Shown in pieces: positions 1 through 7,293 of a DNA stretch of 15,912 nt (positions are counted from its first letter, which is position 1; each line of letters begins with the position of its first letter). Below the pieces are notes generated by a model. That model did no database searches. It saw only the letters and a program-made list of their open reading frames with translations, and was not told the origin of the DNA. Origin of the DNA: CAYMLQ01 sp964390795 (GTDB lineage: Bacteria; Verrucomicrobiota; Kiritimatiellia; RFP12; UBA1067); contig CAYMLQ010000102.1 of assembly GCA_964390795.1 (NCBI GenBank), positions 1 to 15,912 of the forward strand. Reading direction: 5' to 3'. A program made the translations under genes and the position numbers.

Positions 1-5
1 TGACA

Positions 6-42
6 GTCCGCTTTTGCACTTTGCAATTGTGTCCGCTTTTGC
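6..42. repeat. Two identical 12-base direct repeats, possible insertion-sequence end
   Basis: GTCCGCTTTTGC occurs at 6-17 and again, identically, at 31-42, 25 bases apart start to start. Just before the first copy the window begins with TGACA. Multiple short direct repeats at an element end are typical of IS21-family elements, whose termini carry repeated transposase binding sites and finish in TG/CA. I see no transposase here; it would lie to the left of the window. The link to IS21 is inference; only the repeats themselves are seen. Confidence 0.45.
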
Positions 43-94
43 TCCGCCCCCGACATGTGCCTCTTTATGATTGTCCGCGTCGGCGTTGTTTTCA

Positions 95-124
95 TTGCGG
101 CAGAGAGAGTGAATCCGCTAAAAT
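95..124 (+). promoter_or_regulatory. Candidate sigma-70-like promoter for the secreted helical protein
   Basis: A -35-like TTGCGG at 95-100 is separated by 18 bases from a -10-like TAAAAT at 119-124, which matches five of six consensus positions. Transcription would start near 131, leaving a leader of roughly 27 bases that contains the GGGGAG ribosome binding site at 145-150. The -35 is weak (three of six), so this is a moderate candidate. Confidence 0.4.
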
Positions 125-157
125 GTGACCCCAATAACCTGATCGGGGAGAACACTC

Positions 158-853
158 ATGAAACTCACGCTCTGCACGCTGGCCATCTGCCTCTCTGTTC
201 TGACGTCCGTTTGGGCCACCAAGGATCTGATTCGAGCCGAAGGAAAGAAAATCCGGAGCGCGGTGCCGAAAGCGCTGTCAGAGCCGCTGGACCCGACCGG
301 GCGGCAGGAGTCCGTCATTCAGAAGCTGGACGCGATCAGCGCCCAGCTTGTCAGCCTGAACCGGCGCATGGCGCTGGTCGAAGACGCCTCCGGACGCACA
401 AGCCGCGCGCTACCGCCGGAACCAGCGCCGGACCCTCTTCTGCGGAATGACGTCAAGGCTCTCGCCTCCGACGTGCGAGGGATCTCGGGCTCGCTGGCAA
501 GGCTTGAGGGTGTCCCACGGCATCTCAATGAACTGACGACGTTTCTCGACCAATCGTTCGAGCATCTGGAGCAGACCGTGGCGCAGACTCCCGCTCAGGA
601 AGATCTGTCCACGTCGCTCGGCTGGATGGTTCAGAAAATCGACGACATCGACAGCTATTTCACGCCGCTCTACGCGTTTCTCGGACTCGTCTACGACCCT
701 GCCAATCAGGATCAGATCGCGGCGTACCCGTCGATCGACGCGCGCCTCAACGCGTTGCGCGCCGACATCGAAGACGTGCGGAAAGCGGTCGCCGATGTCC
801 GGCAAAACATCATCGTACCAATCGTGATCGAGCCGACCAAGCACCAGAATTAA
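158..853 (+). CDS. Secreted or membrane-anchored helical protein of unknown function
   Basis: I do not recognise this 231-residue protein. It begins with a typical signal peptide or N-terminal anchor: MKLT, then a hydrophobic stretch, with a plausible cleavage site after Val-Trp-Ala at residues 18-20. The rest is predicted from composition to be mostly helical, with heptad-like leucine and isoleucine spacing around residues 48-75, 97-143 and 193-217, separated by a Pro-rich segment near 85-93. No catalytic motif is visible. A role as a periplasmic coiled-coil or structural protein is only a guess. The start is supported by GGGGAG at 145-150, seven bases upstream of the ATG. The gene stands alone on the plus strand, and its TAA stop overlaps the rsmE stop within the palindrome TTAA. 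The existence of the gene is fairly secure; its function is open. Confidence 0.7.
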   Translation: MKLTLCTLAICLSVLTSVWATKDLIRAEGKKIRSAVPKALSEPLDPTGRQESVIQKLDAISAQLVSLNRRMALVEDASGRTSRALPPEPAPDPLLRNDVKALASDVRGISGSLARLEGVPRHLNELTTFLDQSFEHLEQTVAQTPAQEDLSTSLGWMVQKIDDIDSYFTPLYAFLGLVYDPANQDQIAAYPSIDARLNALRADIEDVRKAVADVRQNIIVPIVIEPTKHQN

Positions 854-1581
854 CCGTGAGGCGACAGCAACCACGAGAGCACGGAAATCAGCGCGACACA
901 GGCCGTGTCAGTACGCAAGGTGCGCTCGCCCAGCGAAAACAGACTGAAGCCGCGGGCCTGCAGCATGCGCAATTCATAGTCTGTCCAGCCGCCTTCGGGC
1001 CCGACCGCAAACAGGGGGCGCACCCGCGCTCCGCCGGACTCCGGCAACCCGCTGCGCGGGCCGGGGTGTGCCAGCAGCCGCAGCGAACCGGGGAACAGCG
1101 CGTCCAGCTCATCCTCGACAAACGGCTTGAAGCGCGTCCGCACAAGCACCTCCGGCAGGCGGGTAAGCCCGGCCTGCGCCAGCCCTTCGACGAGCAGCGG
1201 GCGATAGTGCCGCTCCTCCAGCCACTGGCTGCTGAAGTAGCACTTCTCGACTTTGAAGGCATTGAGAACAACAATCCGTCCGATGCCCAGAGCGGCGAGT
1301 TGCGGCCACAGCCGCTTGAGCACCTTGGGCCTCGGCGCGGCCAACAGCAGGTCGGCCCAAGGCTCCGGCGCGTGTTCCGCGTGCTCGGGCAGCAGGCGCA
1401 CGCCTTCCTCGGACACGTCACGCACGCGTGACGTTCCTGCCAGTCCGTTGATGACACCCGTCCTGAACAACTGTCCGGCGGCTGCTCCCAACACATGCCG
1501 GATGTGCTCGGCGCGACCGTCACACAACACGACCGTGCCGTCCGCCTGTATCTCCTCCGGCTCAAATAGAATGCGGTTCAT
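850..1581 (-). CDS. rsmE: 16S rRNA m3U1498 methyltransferase, RsmE family
   Basis: RsmE is a SPOUT-class enzyme that methylates N3 of U1498 in 16S rRNA using S-adenosylmethionine, acting on the small subunit in the cytosol. The 243-residue protein has the expected length. The C-terminal trefoil-knot signature is clear: GPEGGWTDYEL from residue 194 and LGERTLRTDTA at 217-227, which form the cofactor pocket. The N-terminal PUA-like part starts MNRILFEPEE and has the His-rich HIRHVL segment at 26-31. The family's conserved QxxR-type motif appears as AQAGLTRLPEV at 135-145, with Leu (residue 139) where Arg is usual. I chose the ATG at 1581 because RsmE proteins begin with this MxRxxF-like strand; an upstream in-frame ATG at 1617 would add 12 residues overlapping dapF. 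It lies four bases after dapF and is probably translated from the same message. Confidence 0.93.
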   Translation of the reverse strand: MNRILFEPEEIQADGTVVLCDGRAEHIRHVLGAAAGQLFRTGVINGLAGTSRVRDVSEEGVRLLPEHAEHAPEPWADLLLAAPRPKVLKRLWPQLAALGIGRIVVLNAFKVEKCYFSSQWLEERHYRPLLVEGLAQAGLTRLPEVLVRTRFKPFVEDELDALFPGSLRLLAHPGPRSGLPESGGARVRPLFAVGPEGGWTDYELRMLQARGFSLFSLGERTLRTDTACVALISVLSWLLSPHG

Positions 1582-1585
1582 GCGC

Positions 1586-2422
1586 TCAGTCGATCTCGCC
1601 GCCCATGTCGATGTCACTCAGCTCGATTTCACCGGTGAAAACGAATTTTACGGGGCCCACGAGCGTCAGGCCCGTGCATTTGTGATGGCGCCAGTCGCCG
1701 TCGATGGTGAGCTCGTATCCGGACGATGTTTTGACCTTGGCGGGCAAGGTGAACTGCGCGGTTTCCACCGCGACCACCACGCACGCGACCGCTCCCGTTC
1801 CGCACGCCCCGGATTCGGCCTCGACCCCGCGCTCGTAGGTGCGCATGGTCATGCGGTTCGGAGCCCGGAACGCCACGAAGTCCACATTGGCCCCTTCGGG
1901 CGCAAACGCCGGATGCAACCGCAGCGCGCGCCCCAGCTCCTGAACGTTGACGGTGCTGATGTTCGGAACCTGCACGACGAAGTGCGGCACGCCCGTGTTG
2001 AGAAAATCGCCACGAATGACGTCTTTGCCCACTTTCAGCTCGAGGCCGTAACTCTTCTTCGCCGGCTCAGGCATCCAGACGCAGACGCCGGTGTCGCTGA
2101 CCTGCGCGTCCACAAGCCCGCACATGGTTTCCATGGTGAGCGCCGTGCCGCTGGCGCCGATGGAGTGGGCGAAGGCCGCCGCGCAACGCGCCCCGTTTCC
2201 GCACATGTCGACCTCGGTGCCGTCCGGGTTCAGAAAGCGCATGCGGAAGTCGGCCTTTTCAGCCCTCTGCACGAGAATCACGCCCTCGCAACCGACACCG
2301 GTTCTGCGGCTCGCCAGTGAGGCCATGAGGATATGATCCTCCCAGGGCACTGTGCCTTCGCGGTCATCGATCAGCACGAAATCGTTTCCAGACCCATGCA
2401 TCTTCGTGAATTTGATCTTCAT
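1586..2422 (-). CDS. dapF: Diaminopimelate epimerase
   Basis: DapF converts LL- to meso-diaminopimelate, the last step before lysine and the source of the peptidoglycan cross-linking residue; it is cytosolic and cofactor-independent. The 278-residue protein has the family's usual length and shows both halves of the pseudo-symmetric fold. The two catalytic cysteines are present: Cys74 in MCGNGARC and Cys207 in ESGACGTGA. The N-terminal KMHGSGNDF signature is at residues 7-15. The ATG at 2422 is preferred over one at 2446 because the family starts just before this signature and because GGAGGG lies about ten bases upstream. It follows prc by 31 bases and precedes rsmE by four, suggesting shared transcription. 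Nothing about it looks degenerate. Confidence 0.97.
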   Translation of the reverse strand: MKIKFTKMHGSGNDFVLIDDREGTVPWEDHILMASLASRRTGVGCEGVILVQRAEKADFRMRFLNPDGTEVDMCGNGARCAAAFAHSIGASGTALTMETMCGLVDAQVSDTGVCVWMPEPAKKSYGLELKVGKDVIRGDFLNTGVPHFVVQVPNISTVNVQELGRALRLHPAFAPEGANVDFVAFRAPNRMTMRTYERGVEAESGACGTGAVACVVVAVETAQFTLPAKVKTSSGYELTIDGDWRHHKCTGLTLVGPVKFVFTGEIELSDIDMGGEID

Positions 2423-2453
2423 CGATTCCGCCCTCCCTCGATACACGCACGCC

Positions 2454-4595
2454 TCACGGCATGTCGCGACCGAATATGCGCATCATGCGCGTCCGCAAAT
2501 CGCCCTCGGTCTCCATCGGAATGTCAGCGCTGCCCGACAGGTCGATCAGATCGGCGAGAATGTTGAGCGACTCGTCGAGCACCACATCCTCCTCGTTTCC
2601 GCTTTTGCGCACGAGGTCCATCTCGTCATCCTCCAGCTTGCGCATCTCGTTCTCGGCCTTCATCACCTTGCGACGCGCGTTGATCTCAAGAGGCACGTCG
2701 GTCTTGTCGTTGACCTCCTGCACATGCCGCACCAGCGCGCAATAGCGTGAGTAACGGCTGTTCGCGGCCAGGCGCTTGGCGGAGTTCTCTTTCAACTGCG
2801 GGGTGAATTTGGCCACATCGGAGACGGGGATGAACAGAGCGGACTCGACCTGCGTCCAAGGCAGGGCTCCCGGCAACTTGTCCTCGCCGATGTCCAGACC
2901 GTCCAGCAAAGACGGGATCACAATGTCGGAGGCCACGCCTTTGAGCTGCGTGGACGCGCCGTTGATGCGGTAGAAGCTGGCCGTCGTGACCTTCATGGAT
3001 CCCAGTTTCTCCGCGCCCAGCGGCATCACCGTCTGCACGCTGCCCTTACCATGCGACTGCGTGTCGCCGACCAGCACAGCCCGGCCATAGTCCTGCAGCG
3101 CCCCGGCGACAATCTCCGAAGCCGAGGCGGACGTGCGGTTGATAAGCACGACCATCGGCTTGCGGAACGCCATCGCCGGATCCATGTTGGGAACAGGCAG
3201 CACCACAATCTGCCGGGGCTCGCGCACCTGCACCACCGGGCCGCTGCGCACGAACAGGCCGACCAGACTGACGGCCTCGCGCAAGGAACCGCCGCCGTTG
3301 TTGCGCAGGTCCAGGATCAGGCCCGACACGTTCGCGCTATTGAACGCGGCGAGCTGCTTGGCCACATCCAAGGTGGCGCTGCGAAATCCGGGCTGATTGG
3401 GCCGCTTGTCCATCGTGCCGTAGAAGGTCGGCAGCCGCACGACGCCCAGCGTGCGGACCGCGCCGTCCTTGAGCGTGACGCGAGCCACACGGCCGGTGGC
3501 GGCCTGCTCCTCCAGCTTTACCTCGTCGCGGATGAGATCCACCCGCTTGGTTGAGGTGCCGCTGGGGTCTGCGGCCGGAATCACCTTCAGCACAACCTTG
3601 GTGCCCTTCTCGCCACGGATCTTGCGCACGGCCTTGTTGAGCGGCAGATGGACGATGTCCTCGATCGCGCCGTCCGCCTGGCCGACGCCGATGATCTTGT
3701 CGCCGGGGATCAGCCGGATGTCGCGCTTGTCGCGGTCCGCCGGGCCTCCGGGGATCACCTCCATGATCCGCGCCATGCCGTCTTCCGTACGCAACTGCGC
3801 ACCGATCCCGCACAGCGAGAGGTTCATATCGATGTCGAAGTCCTCTTTCCTCATCGGCGACATGTAATCCGAGTGCGGGTCATAGGCCATCGCGACCGCG
3901 CTGAGATACCGCTGCAGGATCGCCTCGTCGTCCATGTCTTGGATCACGATCAGGAACTGCTTGTAGCGCTTCGCGATGTTCTCTTCGAGGCTCACCACCG
4001 GCGCGTTCGTTACTGCCGCTGCCGCAGCCTCCGCGGGCGGCGGATTTGTGGCGGACGCTTTTTCGATTTCGCGGCCGATGAGCTGAACCAGATACTCGTT
4101 TTTGATGCGCTTGCGCCACAGTTCGTCCTGCTCCGCCTGAGTCGCCGGCCACGGCACATCCTTGCGCTTCCAGGTGTAGGATTCGTCCTCGGTGAACGTG
4201 AAGCCTTTTTCCAGCAGGTTGGTCACGAAGACGTAGCGCTGCTCAACCCGCTCGCAGAACAAGCTGTACACCTCGTAAGGGAACGAGACCTCGCCGGTCT
4301 TCACAGCGTCGTCGATCTGAAACTGCATGTTCGTGAACGCGGCAATGTCAGCCTGGAGAAAATAGCTGTGGTCAGGGTCGAGCGAATTGACGAGGTTGGT
4401 CCACGCCTTCTGCGAGATGTCGTCGCCCAGCGGCCGCTGAAGCAGATGCGTTGTCGGCAGCAGGCGCGCGACCTTCTGAGCGACCTCCCCGTAATAGGGC
4501 TGCGGCACCATGGCCTTCGCAGCCTTGTCGGCGGCCCTCAGGGTGAGGCCCGCAGCAAAGACACACAGCAGACTCAAGAAGGCACGTTTTCTCAT
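2454..4595 (-). CDS. prc: Carboxy-terminal processing (tail-specific) protease, Prc/Tsp type
   Basis: This is an S41A serine protease of the Prc/Tsp type, 713 residues, which in Gram-negative bacteria acts in the periplasm, degrading proteins from unstructured C-termini and processing envelope and peptidoglycan-related proteins. A signal peptide is present (residues 1 to about 21, hydrophobic core SLLCVFAAGLTL). An N-terminal helical domain covers roughly 30-250, a PDZ domain about 252-345, then the protease core: GLILDLRNNGGGS at 425-437, the nucleophile in TSASASEI (Ser491 by alignment) and the general base in SHGKGSVQ (Lys517). A C-terminal DUF3340-like region ends the protein. A Pro/Ala-rich low-complexity insert sits at about 181-200. 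The start codon overlaps the stop of the upstream NERD gene by four bases (ATGA). Confidence in family and catalytic residues is high; substrates are unknown. Confidence 0.95.
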   Translation of the reverse strand: MRKRAFLSLLCVFAAGLTLRAADKAAKAMVPQPYYGEVAQKVARLLPTTHLLQRPLGDDISQKAWTNLVNSLDPDHSYFLQADIAAFTNMQFQIDDAVKTGEVSFPYEVYSLFCERVEQRYVFVTNLLEKGFTFTEDESYTWKRKDVPWPATQAEQDELWRKRIKNEYLVQLIGREIEKASATNPPPAEAAAAAVTNAPVVSLEENIAKRYKQFLIVIQDMDDEAILQRYLSAVAMAYDPHSDYMSPMRKEDFDIDMNLSLCGIGAQLRTEDGMARIMEVIPGGPADRDKRDIRLIPGDKIIGVGQADGAIEDIVHLPLNKAVRKIRGEKGTKVVLKVIPAADPSGTSTKRVDLIRDEVKLEEQAATGRVARVTLKDGAVRTLGVVRLPTFYGTMDKRPNQPGFRSATLDVAKQLAAFNSANVSGLILDLRNNGGGSLREAVSLVGLFVRSGPVVQVREPRQIVVLPVPNMDPAMAFRKPMVVLINRTSASASEIVAGALQDYGRAVLVGDTQSHGKGSVQTVMPLGAEKLGSMKVTTASFYRINGASTQLKGVASDIVIPSLLDGLDIGEDKLPGALPWTQVESALFIPVSDVAKFTPQLKENSAKRLAANSRYSRYCALVRHVQEVNDKTDVPLEINARRKVMKAENEMRKLEDDEMDLVRKSGNEEDVVLDESLNILADLIDLSGSADIPMETEGDLRTRMMRIFGRDMP

Positions 4596-5296
4596 GAGGC
4601 TTTACGCTCCATCACTTTGACAATCCGTTCAATATCATCGGCAGTCACATGGCCGGCATGCCCGAGAATCAACGCCAACAGGGCAGTCGCGTTGCAGACC
4701 ACCGTGTCCTCGACGCTCAGCTGACTCCGAACCAGCGTATTACTAGCAAAGCAGACGACCGGCACGCGCTCCGGCACAGTCTCCAGCCGCTCCTCCAAAA
4801 AGCCAGCAAGCGCATGCGCCGCCGCGCGTGCCTGCGGGATCGGCGGGCGGCTCGGCAGTCCGCCGTCGACGCGAATCACGCCGTCGTCCACCGTCACCTC
4901 TCCAGACCAACACTTGGTTTCGATCACGAACAGTCCGCTCGGCCCGACCACCACATGGTCGATGCCCCCCGACTCCCCGCACGGGACATCATGGAACACG
5001 TGGTATCCCCGCGGCAGAGCCGCCAAGAGCAGGGCCACCATCTCTTCGCCGCGAGCGCCTTTAAAGAACGACTCGATGCTCCGCAGACCGTCGCGCATCG
5101 CCCACACCAGAAATACCGCAACGGTCAGCAACCCGGCACCCGAAACCCCGTGCGGCACGTGCGGCAAGGCGACGCCCAGAAAAAGCCCAAACAGAAAAAT
5201 CGACGCGAGCAGAGGCCAGGTCGCCCGCATGATGCCCGTCGCGCGCGCTCGCTCTCCGGGCACGCCATGCACACTCGCTGTGTTCGACTCTTTCAT
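4592..5296 (-). CDS. Membrane-anchored NERD-domain (nuclease-related) protein
   Basis: This 234-residue protein has two membrane segments (about 27-45 and 53-68) joined by a short loop, followed by a NERD domain at about 80-190. The domain has the expected pattern: KGARGEE with Glu84/Glu85, GGIDHVVVGPSGLFVIETK with Asp113, Glu126 and Lys128, matching the restriction-endonuclease-like D...ExK core. With the basic N-terminus inside, the two segments form a hairpin that leaves the NERD domain in the cytosol. NERD proteins are predicted nucleases of largely unknown biological role. The ATG at 5296 has no well-spaced ribosome binding site (GGGGAG is more than 20 bases upstream); Met23 at 5230 is an alternative that would still keep both membrane segments. 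It overlaps prc by four bases, so translation is probably coupled. Confidence 0.85.
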   Translation of the reverse strand: MKESNTASVHGVPGERARATGIMRATWPLLASIFLFGLFLGVALPHVPHGVSGAGLLTVAVFLVWAMRDGLRSIESFFKGARGEEMVALLLAALPRGYHVFHDVPCGESGGIDHVVVGPSGLFVIETKCWSGEVTVDDGVIRVDGGLPSRPPIPQARAAAHALAGFLEERLETVPERVPVVCFASNTLVRSQLSVEDTVVCNATALLALILGHAGHVTADDIERIVKVMERKAS

Positions 5297-5360
5297 ATCA
5301 ACTCAGAGGCCCGCTCCCCTTTCGGACTTCAATTCCCGCCGCACACACGCGGAAACGCCA

Positions 5361-5378
5361 AAAATGAAGGTTCATTTT
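5361..5378. promoter_or_regulatory. Inverted repeat with 8-base arms between dxs and the NERD gene
   Basis: AAAATGAA at 5361-5368 and TTCATTTT at 5371-5378 are perfect reverse complements around a GG centre. The site lies in the 116-base gap downstream of dxs and upstream of the NERD-prc-dapF-rsmE genes. The stem is AT-rich and is not followed by a convincing T-run on the minus strand, so an operator is more likely than an intrinsic terminator. A very weak promoter-like pair (TTGCTT, 17 bases, GAAAAT on the minus strand) overlaps it. Confidence 0.4.
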
Positions 5379-5412
5379 CGCCGATTTGAGTTTCGGAAGC
5401 AATCACCATATT

Positions 5413-7284
5413 TCAAAGCATGCTCCGAGCCGCATCCGCCAGACGCTCGGGCGTCAAGCCGCCGTCTTCCATGAGCTGGCGTGTGGTGCCTTGCCCGACA
5501 AACGTGTCGGGCCAGCCGAACGCGCGCACCGGCACGCGCACACCCTGTTCAGAGAGCGCCTCCAGAACCGCCGAGCCAAAACCGCCCGCGACCGCGCCGT
5601 TTTCCAGCGTCAGAAAAGCCGCCGCTCCCGCCGCCTGCCCGAAAAGCAGAGCCGTGTCCAGCGGCTTTACGAAGCGCGCGTTCACCACCCCCGCGCGCAC
5701 GCCGCCAGCCGCCAGCCGTGCCGCCGTCTCGCAGGCCAGCGGCACCATGTCTCCCAGCGCCCACAACCACACCGCCGGGCCGTCCCCGCCCGCGGGCAAG
5801 GGCACCGCAACCTCAGCCCGTCCGATCGGCAACGGCCCGATCAACGGCGGCGGCTCGACCGGCGGCCCGGGGTCGCGCGGATAGCGGATCACAGCCGGCC
5901 CCGTGTGCGCCAACGCGGTCTTGAGCATCCCGACCAGCTCCACCGTGTCCTTGGGCTGCATGATCACCAGATTGGGCAGGCAGCGCAACATGGGGATGTC
6001 GTAGATGCCGTGGTGGGTGGGCCCATCGCTCCCGACCGCCCCAGCCCGGTCGACGCAGAGCAAGACGGGCAGGTTCTGAAGGCAGACGTCGTGCATCACG
6101 CAGTCCACGGCACGCTGCAGAAACGTGGAGTACACGGCAAAAACCGGGTGATACCCGGAGGCCGCCATCCCGGCCGCAAACACCACAGCATGCCCCTCGC
6201 AAATCCCCACGTCGAAAAACCGGGACGGGTGGCGCGCGGCGAACGGCTCCAGGCCGGTGCCTCCGCACATCGCCGCCGTGATCGCAACGATCGCGGGATC
6301 CGTGTCGGCCAGTTCGGACAGCGTCGCGCCAAACACGTGCGAATAGCCCCGCTTGCCTTCTGGCGGCAGCTCGGCTTCGAGGTCGAAGGACCCCACCCCG
6401 TGCCAGTGGCACGGCGAGCGCTCGGCGGGACGGAATCCGCGCCCCTTCTGCGTCGCGACGTGGATCAGCACGGACCGCTTGTCGTTGCGCGCGGTGCACA
6501 GGGCGTTCTCCAGCGCGCCGAAATCGTGCCCGTCGATCGGCCCCACATACCGCAGCCCGAACTCTTCGAAAAAGGCGTTCTGCAGCCACAAGCTTTTGAT
6601 GGCCTGTTCGACGCGGTGATACACCCGGCGCAGCGGCGTCATGTGCAGGCGGTGGCCCGCCGACTCCGCGGCGGCCTTGATGCGGTTGTAGCGCGTGTCC
6701 GCCAGCATGCGCCCCAGCCGCCGCGAAAGCGACCCGACGTTTTCGGAGATTGACATCTCGTTGTCGTTCAGGATGACGATGACCTTCGTGTTCATGTCCT
6801 CGAGATTGTTCAGCGCCTCGAGTGTGATGCCGTTGGTCATGGAGCCGTCGCCGATCACCGCGACCACATGGCCGGAGCGCCCGTGGCGGTCGCGCCCGAC
6901 CGCCATGCCCAGCGCCGCCGAGAGTGCGGTTCCGGCGTGGCCGGCCACGAACGCGTCGTATTCGCTCTCCGCAGGCTTTGGAAAACCGGAAATCCCGTCG
7001 CGCTGGCGCAGCGTGTGAAAGCGCTCCTGACGCCCTGTCAGCAGCTTCCAGGTATAGGCCTGATGCCCGACGTCCCAAATGATTTTGTCTCCGGGAGGCG
7101 AAAAAACCCGCAGCAGCGCAATGGTCATCTCGACCGTCCCCAAGTTGGAGGCCAAGTGGCCGCCGGTCTTGCTGACCGTATCCAGAATGACGCGCCGCAC
7201 CTCCTCTGCCAGCGCGGGAAGCTGCTCGGGCGTAAGCGCCTGAATGTCGCGCGGCGCACGCATCGTATTCAATATTTCAGACAT
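5413..7284 (-). CDS. dxs: 1-deoxy-D-xylulose-5-phosphate synthase
   Basis: Dxs condenses pyruvate and glyceraldehyde 3-phosphate into 1-deoxy-D-xylulose 5-phosphate, the entry step of the MEP isoprenoid pathway, using thiamine diphosphate in the cytosol. The 623-residue length is standard. Visible hallmarks are GGHLASNLGT at 41-50, WDVGHQAY at 70-77, the thiamine/Mg motif GDGSMTNG at 145-152 followed by NDNEMSIS at 173-180, KGRGFRPAE at 280-288, YSTFLQRA at 385-392 and DRAGAVGSDG at 412-421. The catalytic Glu region reads GICEGHAV (Glu363); most Dxs proteins have GIAEQHAV, so Gln is replaced by Gly beside the catalytic Glu. The start has GAGAG about seven bases upstream and lies nine bases after the glycosyltransferase stop. 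Function is secure; the substitution is worth noting. Confidence 0.96.
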   Translation of the reverse strand: MSEILNTMRAPRDIQALTPEQLPALAEEVRRVILDTVSKTGGHLASNLGTVEMTIALLRVFSPPGDKIIWDVGHQAYTWKLLTGRQERFHTLRQRDGISGFPKPAESEYDAFVAGHAGTALSAALGMAVGRDRHGRSGHVVAVIGDGSMTNGITLEALNNLEDMNTKVIVILNDNEMSISENVGSLSRRLGRMLADTRYNRIKAAAESAGHRLHMTPLRRVYHRVEQAIKSLWLQNAFFEEFGLRYVGPIDGHDFGALENALCTARNDKRSVLIHVATQKGRGFRPAERSPCHWHGVGSFDLEAELPPEGKRGYSHVFGATLSELADTDPAIVAITAAMCGGTGLEPFAARHPSRFFDVGICEGHAVVFAAGMAASGYHPVFAVYSTFLQRAVDCVMHDVCLQNLPVLLCVDRAGAVGSDGPTHHGIYDIPMLRCLPNLVIMQPKDTVELVGMLKTALAHTGPAVIRYPRDPGPPVEPPPLIGPLPIGRAEVAVPLPAGGDGPAVWLWALGDMVPLACETAARLAAGGVRAGVVNARFVKPLDTALLFGQAAGAAAFLTLENGAVAGGFGSAVLEALSEQGVRVPVRAFGWPDTFVGQGTTRQLMEDGGLTPERLADAARSML

Positions 7285-7293
7285 GCGGATCTC

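Noticed and set aside
1253..2320. Long plus-strand open frame (355 codons) opposite rsmE and dapF
   Set aside because: It is antisense to two genes with intact catalytic motifs, has Arg/His/Ala-rich composition typical of GC-rich shadow frames and no recognisable domain.
3648..4724. Plus-strand open frame of 358 codons opposite prc
   Set aside because: It mirrors the codon pattern of prc and shows no domain or ribosome binding site; a shadow frame.
5386..6753. Plus-strand open frame of 455 codons opposite dxs
   Set aside because: It is very rich in Arg, His and Pro with no motif, while the opposite strand encodes an unmistakable Dxs.
5813..7078. Second minus-strand open frame of 421 codons inside dxs
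   Set aside because: It is a different reading frame of the dxs coding region with Arg/Ala-rich shadow composition.
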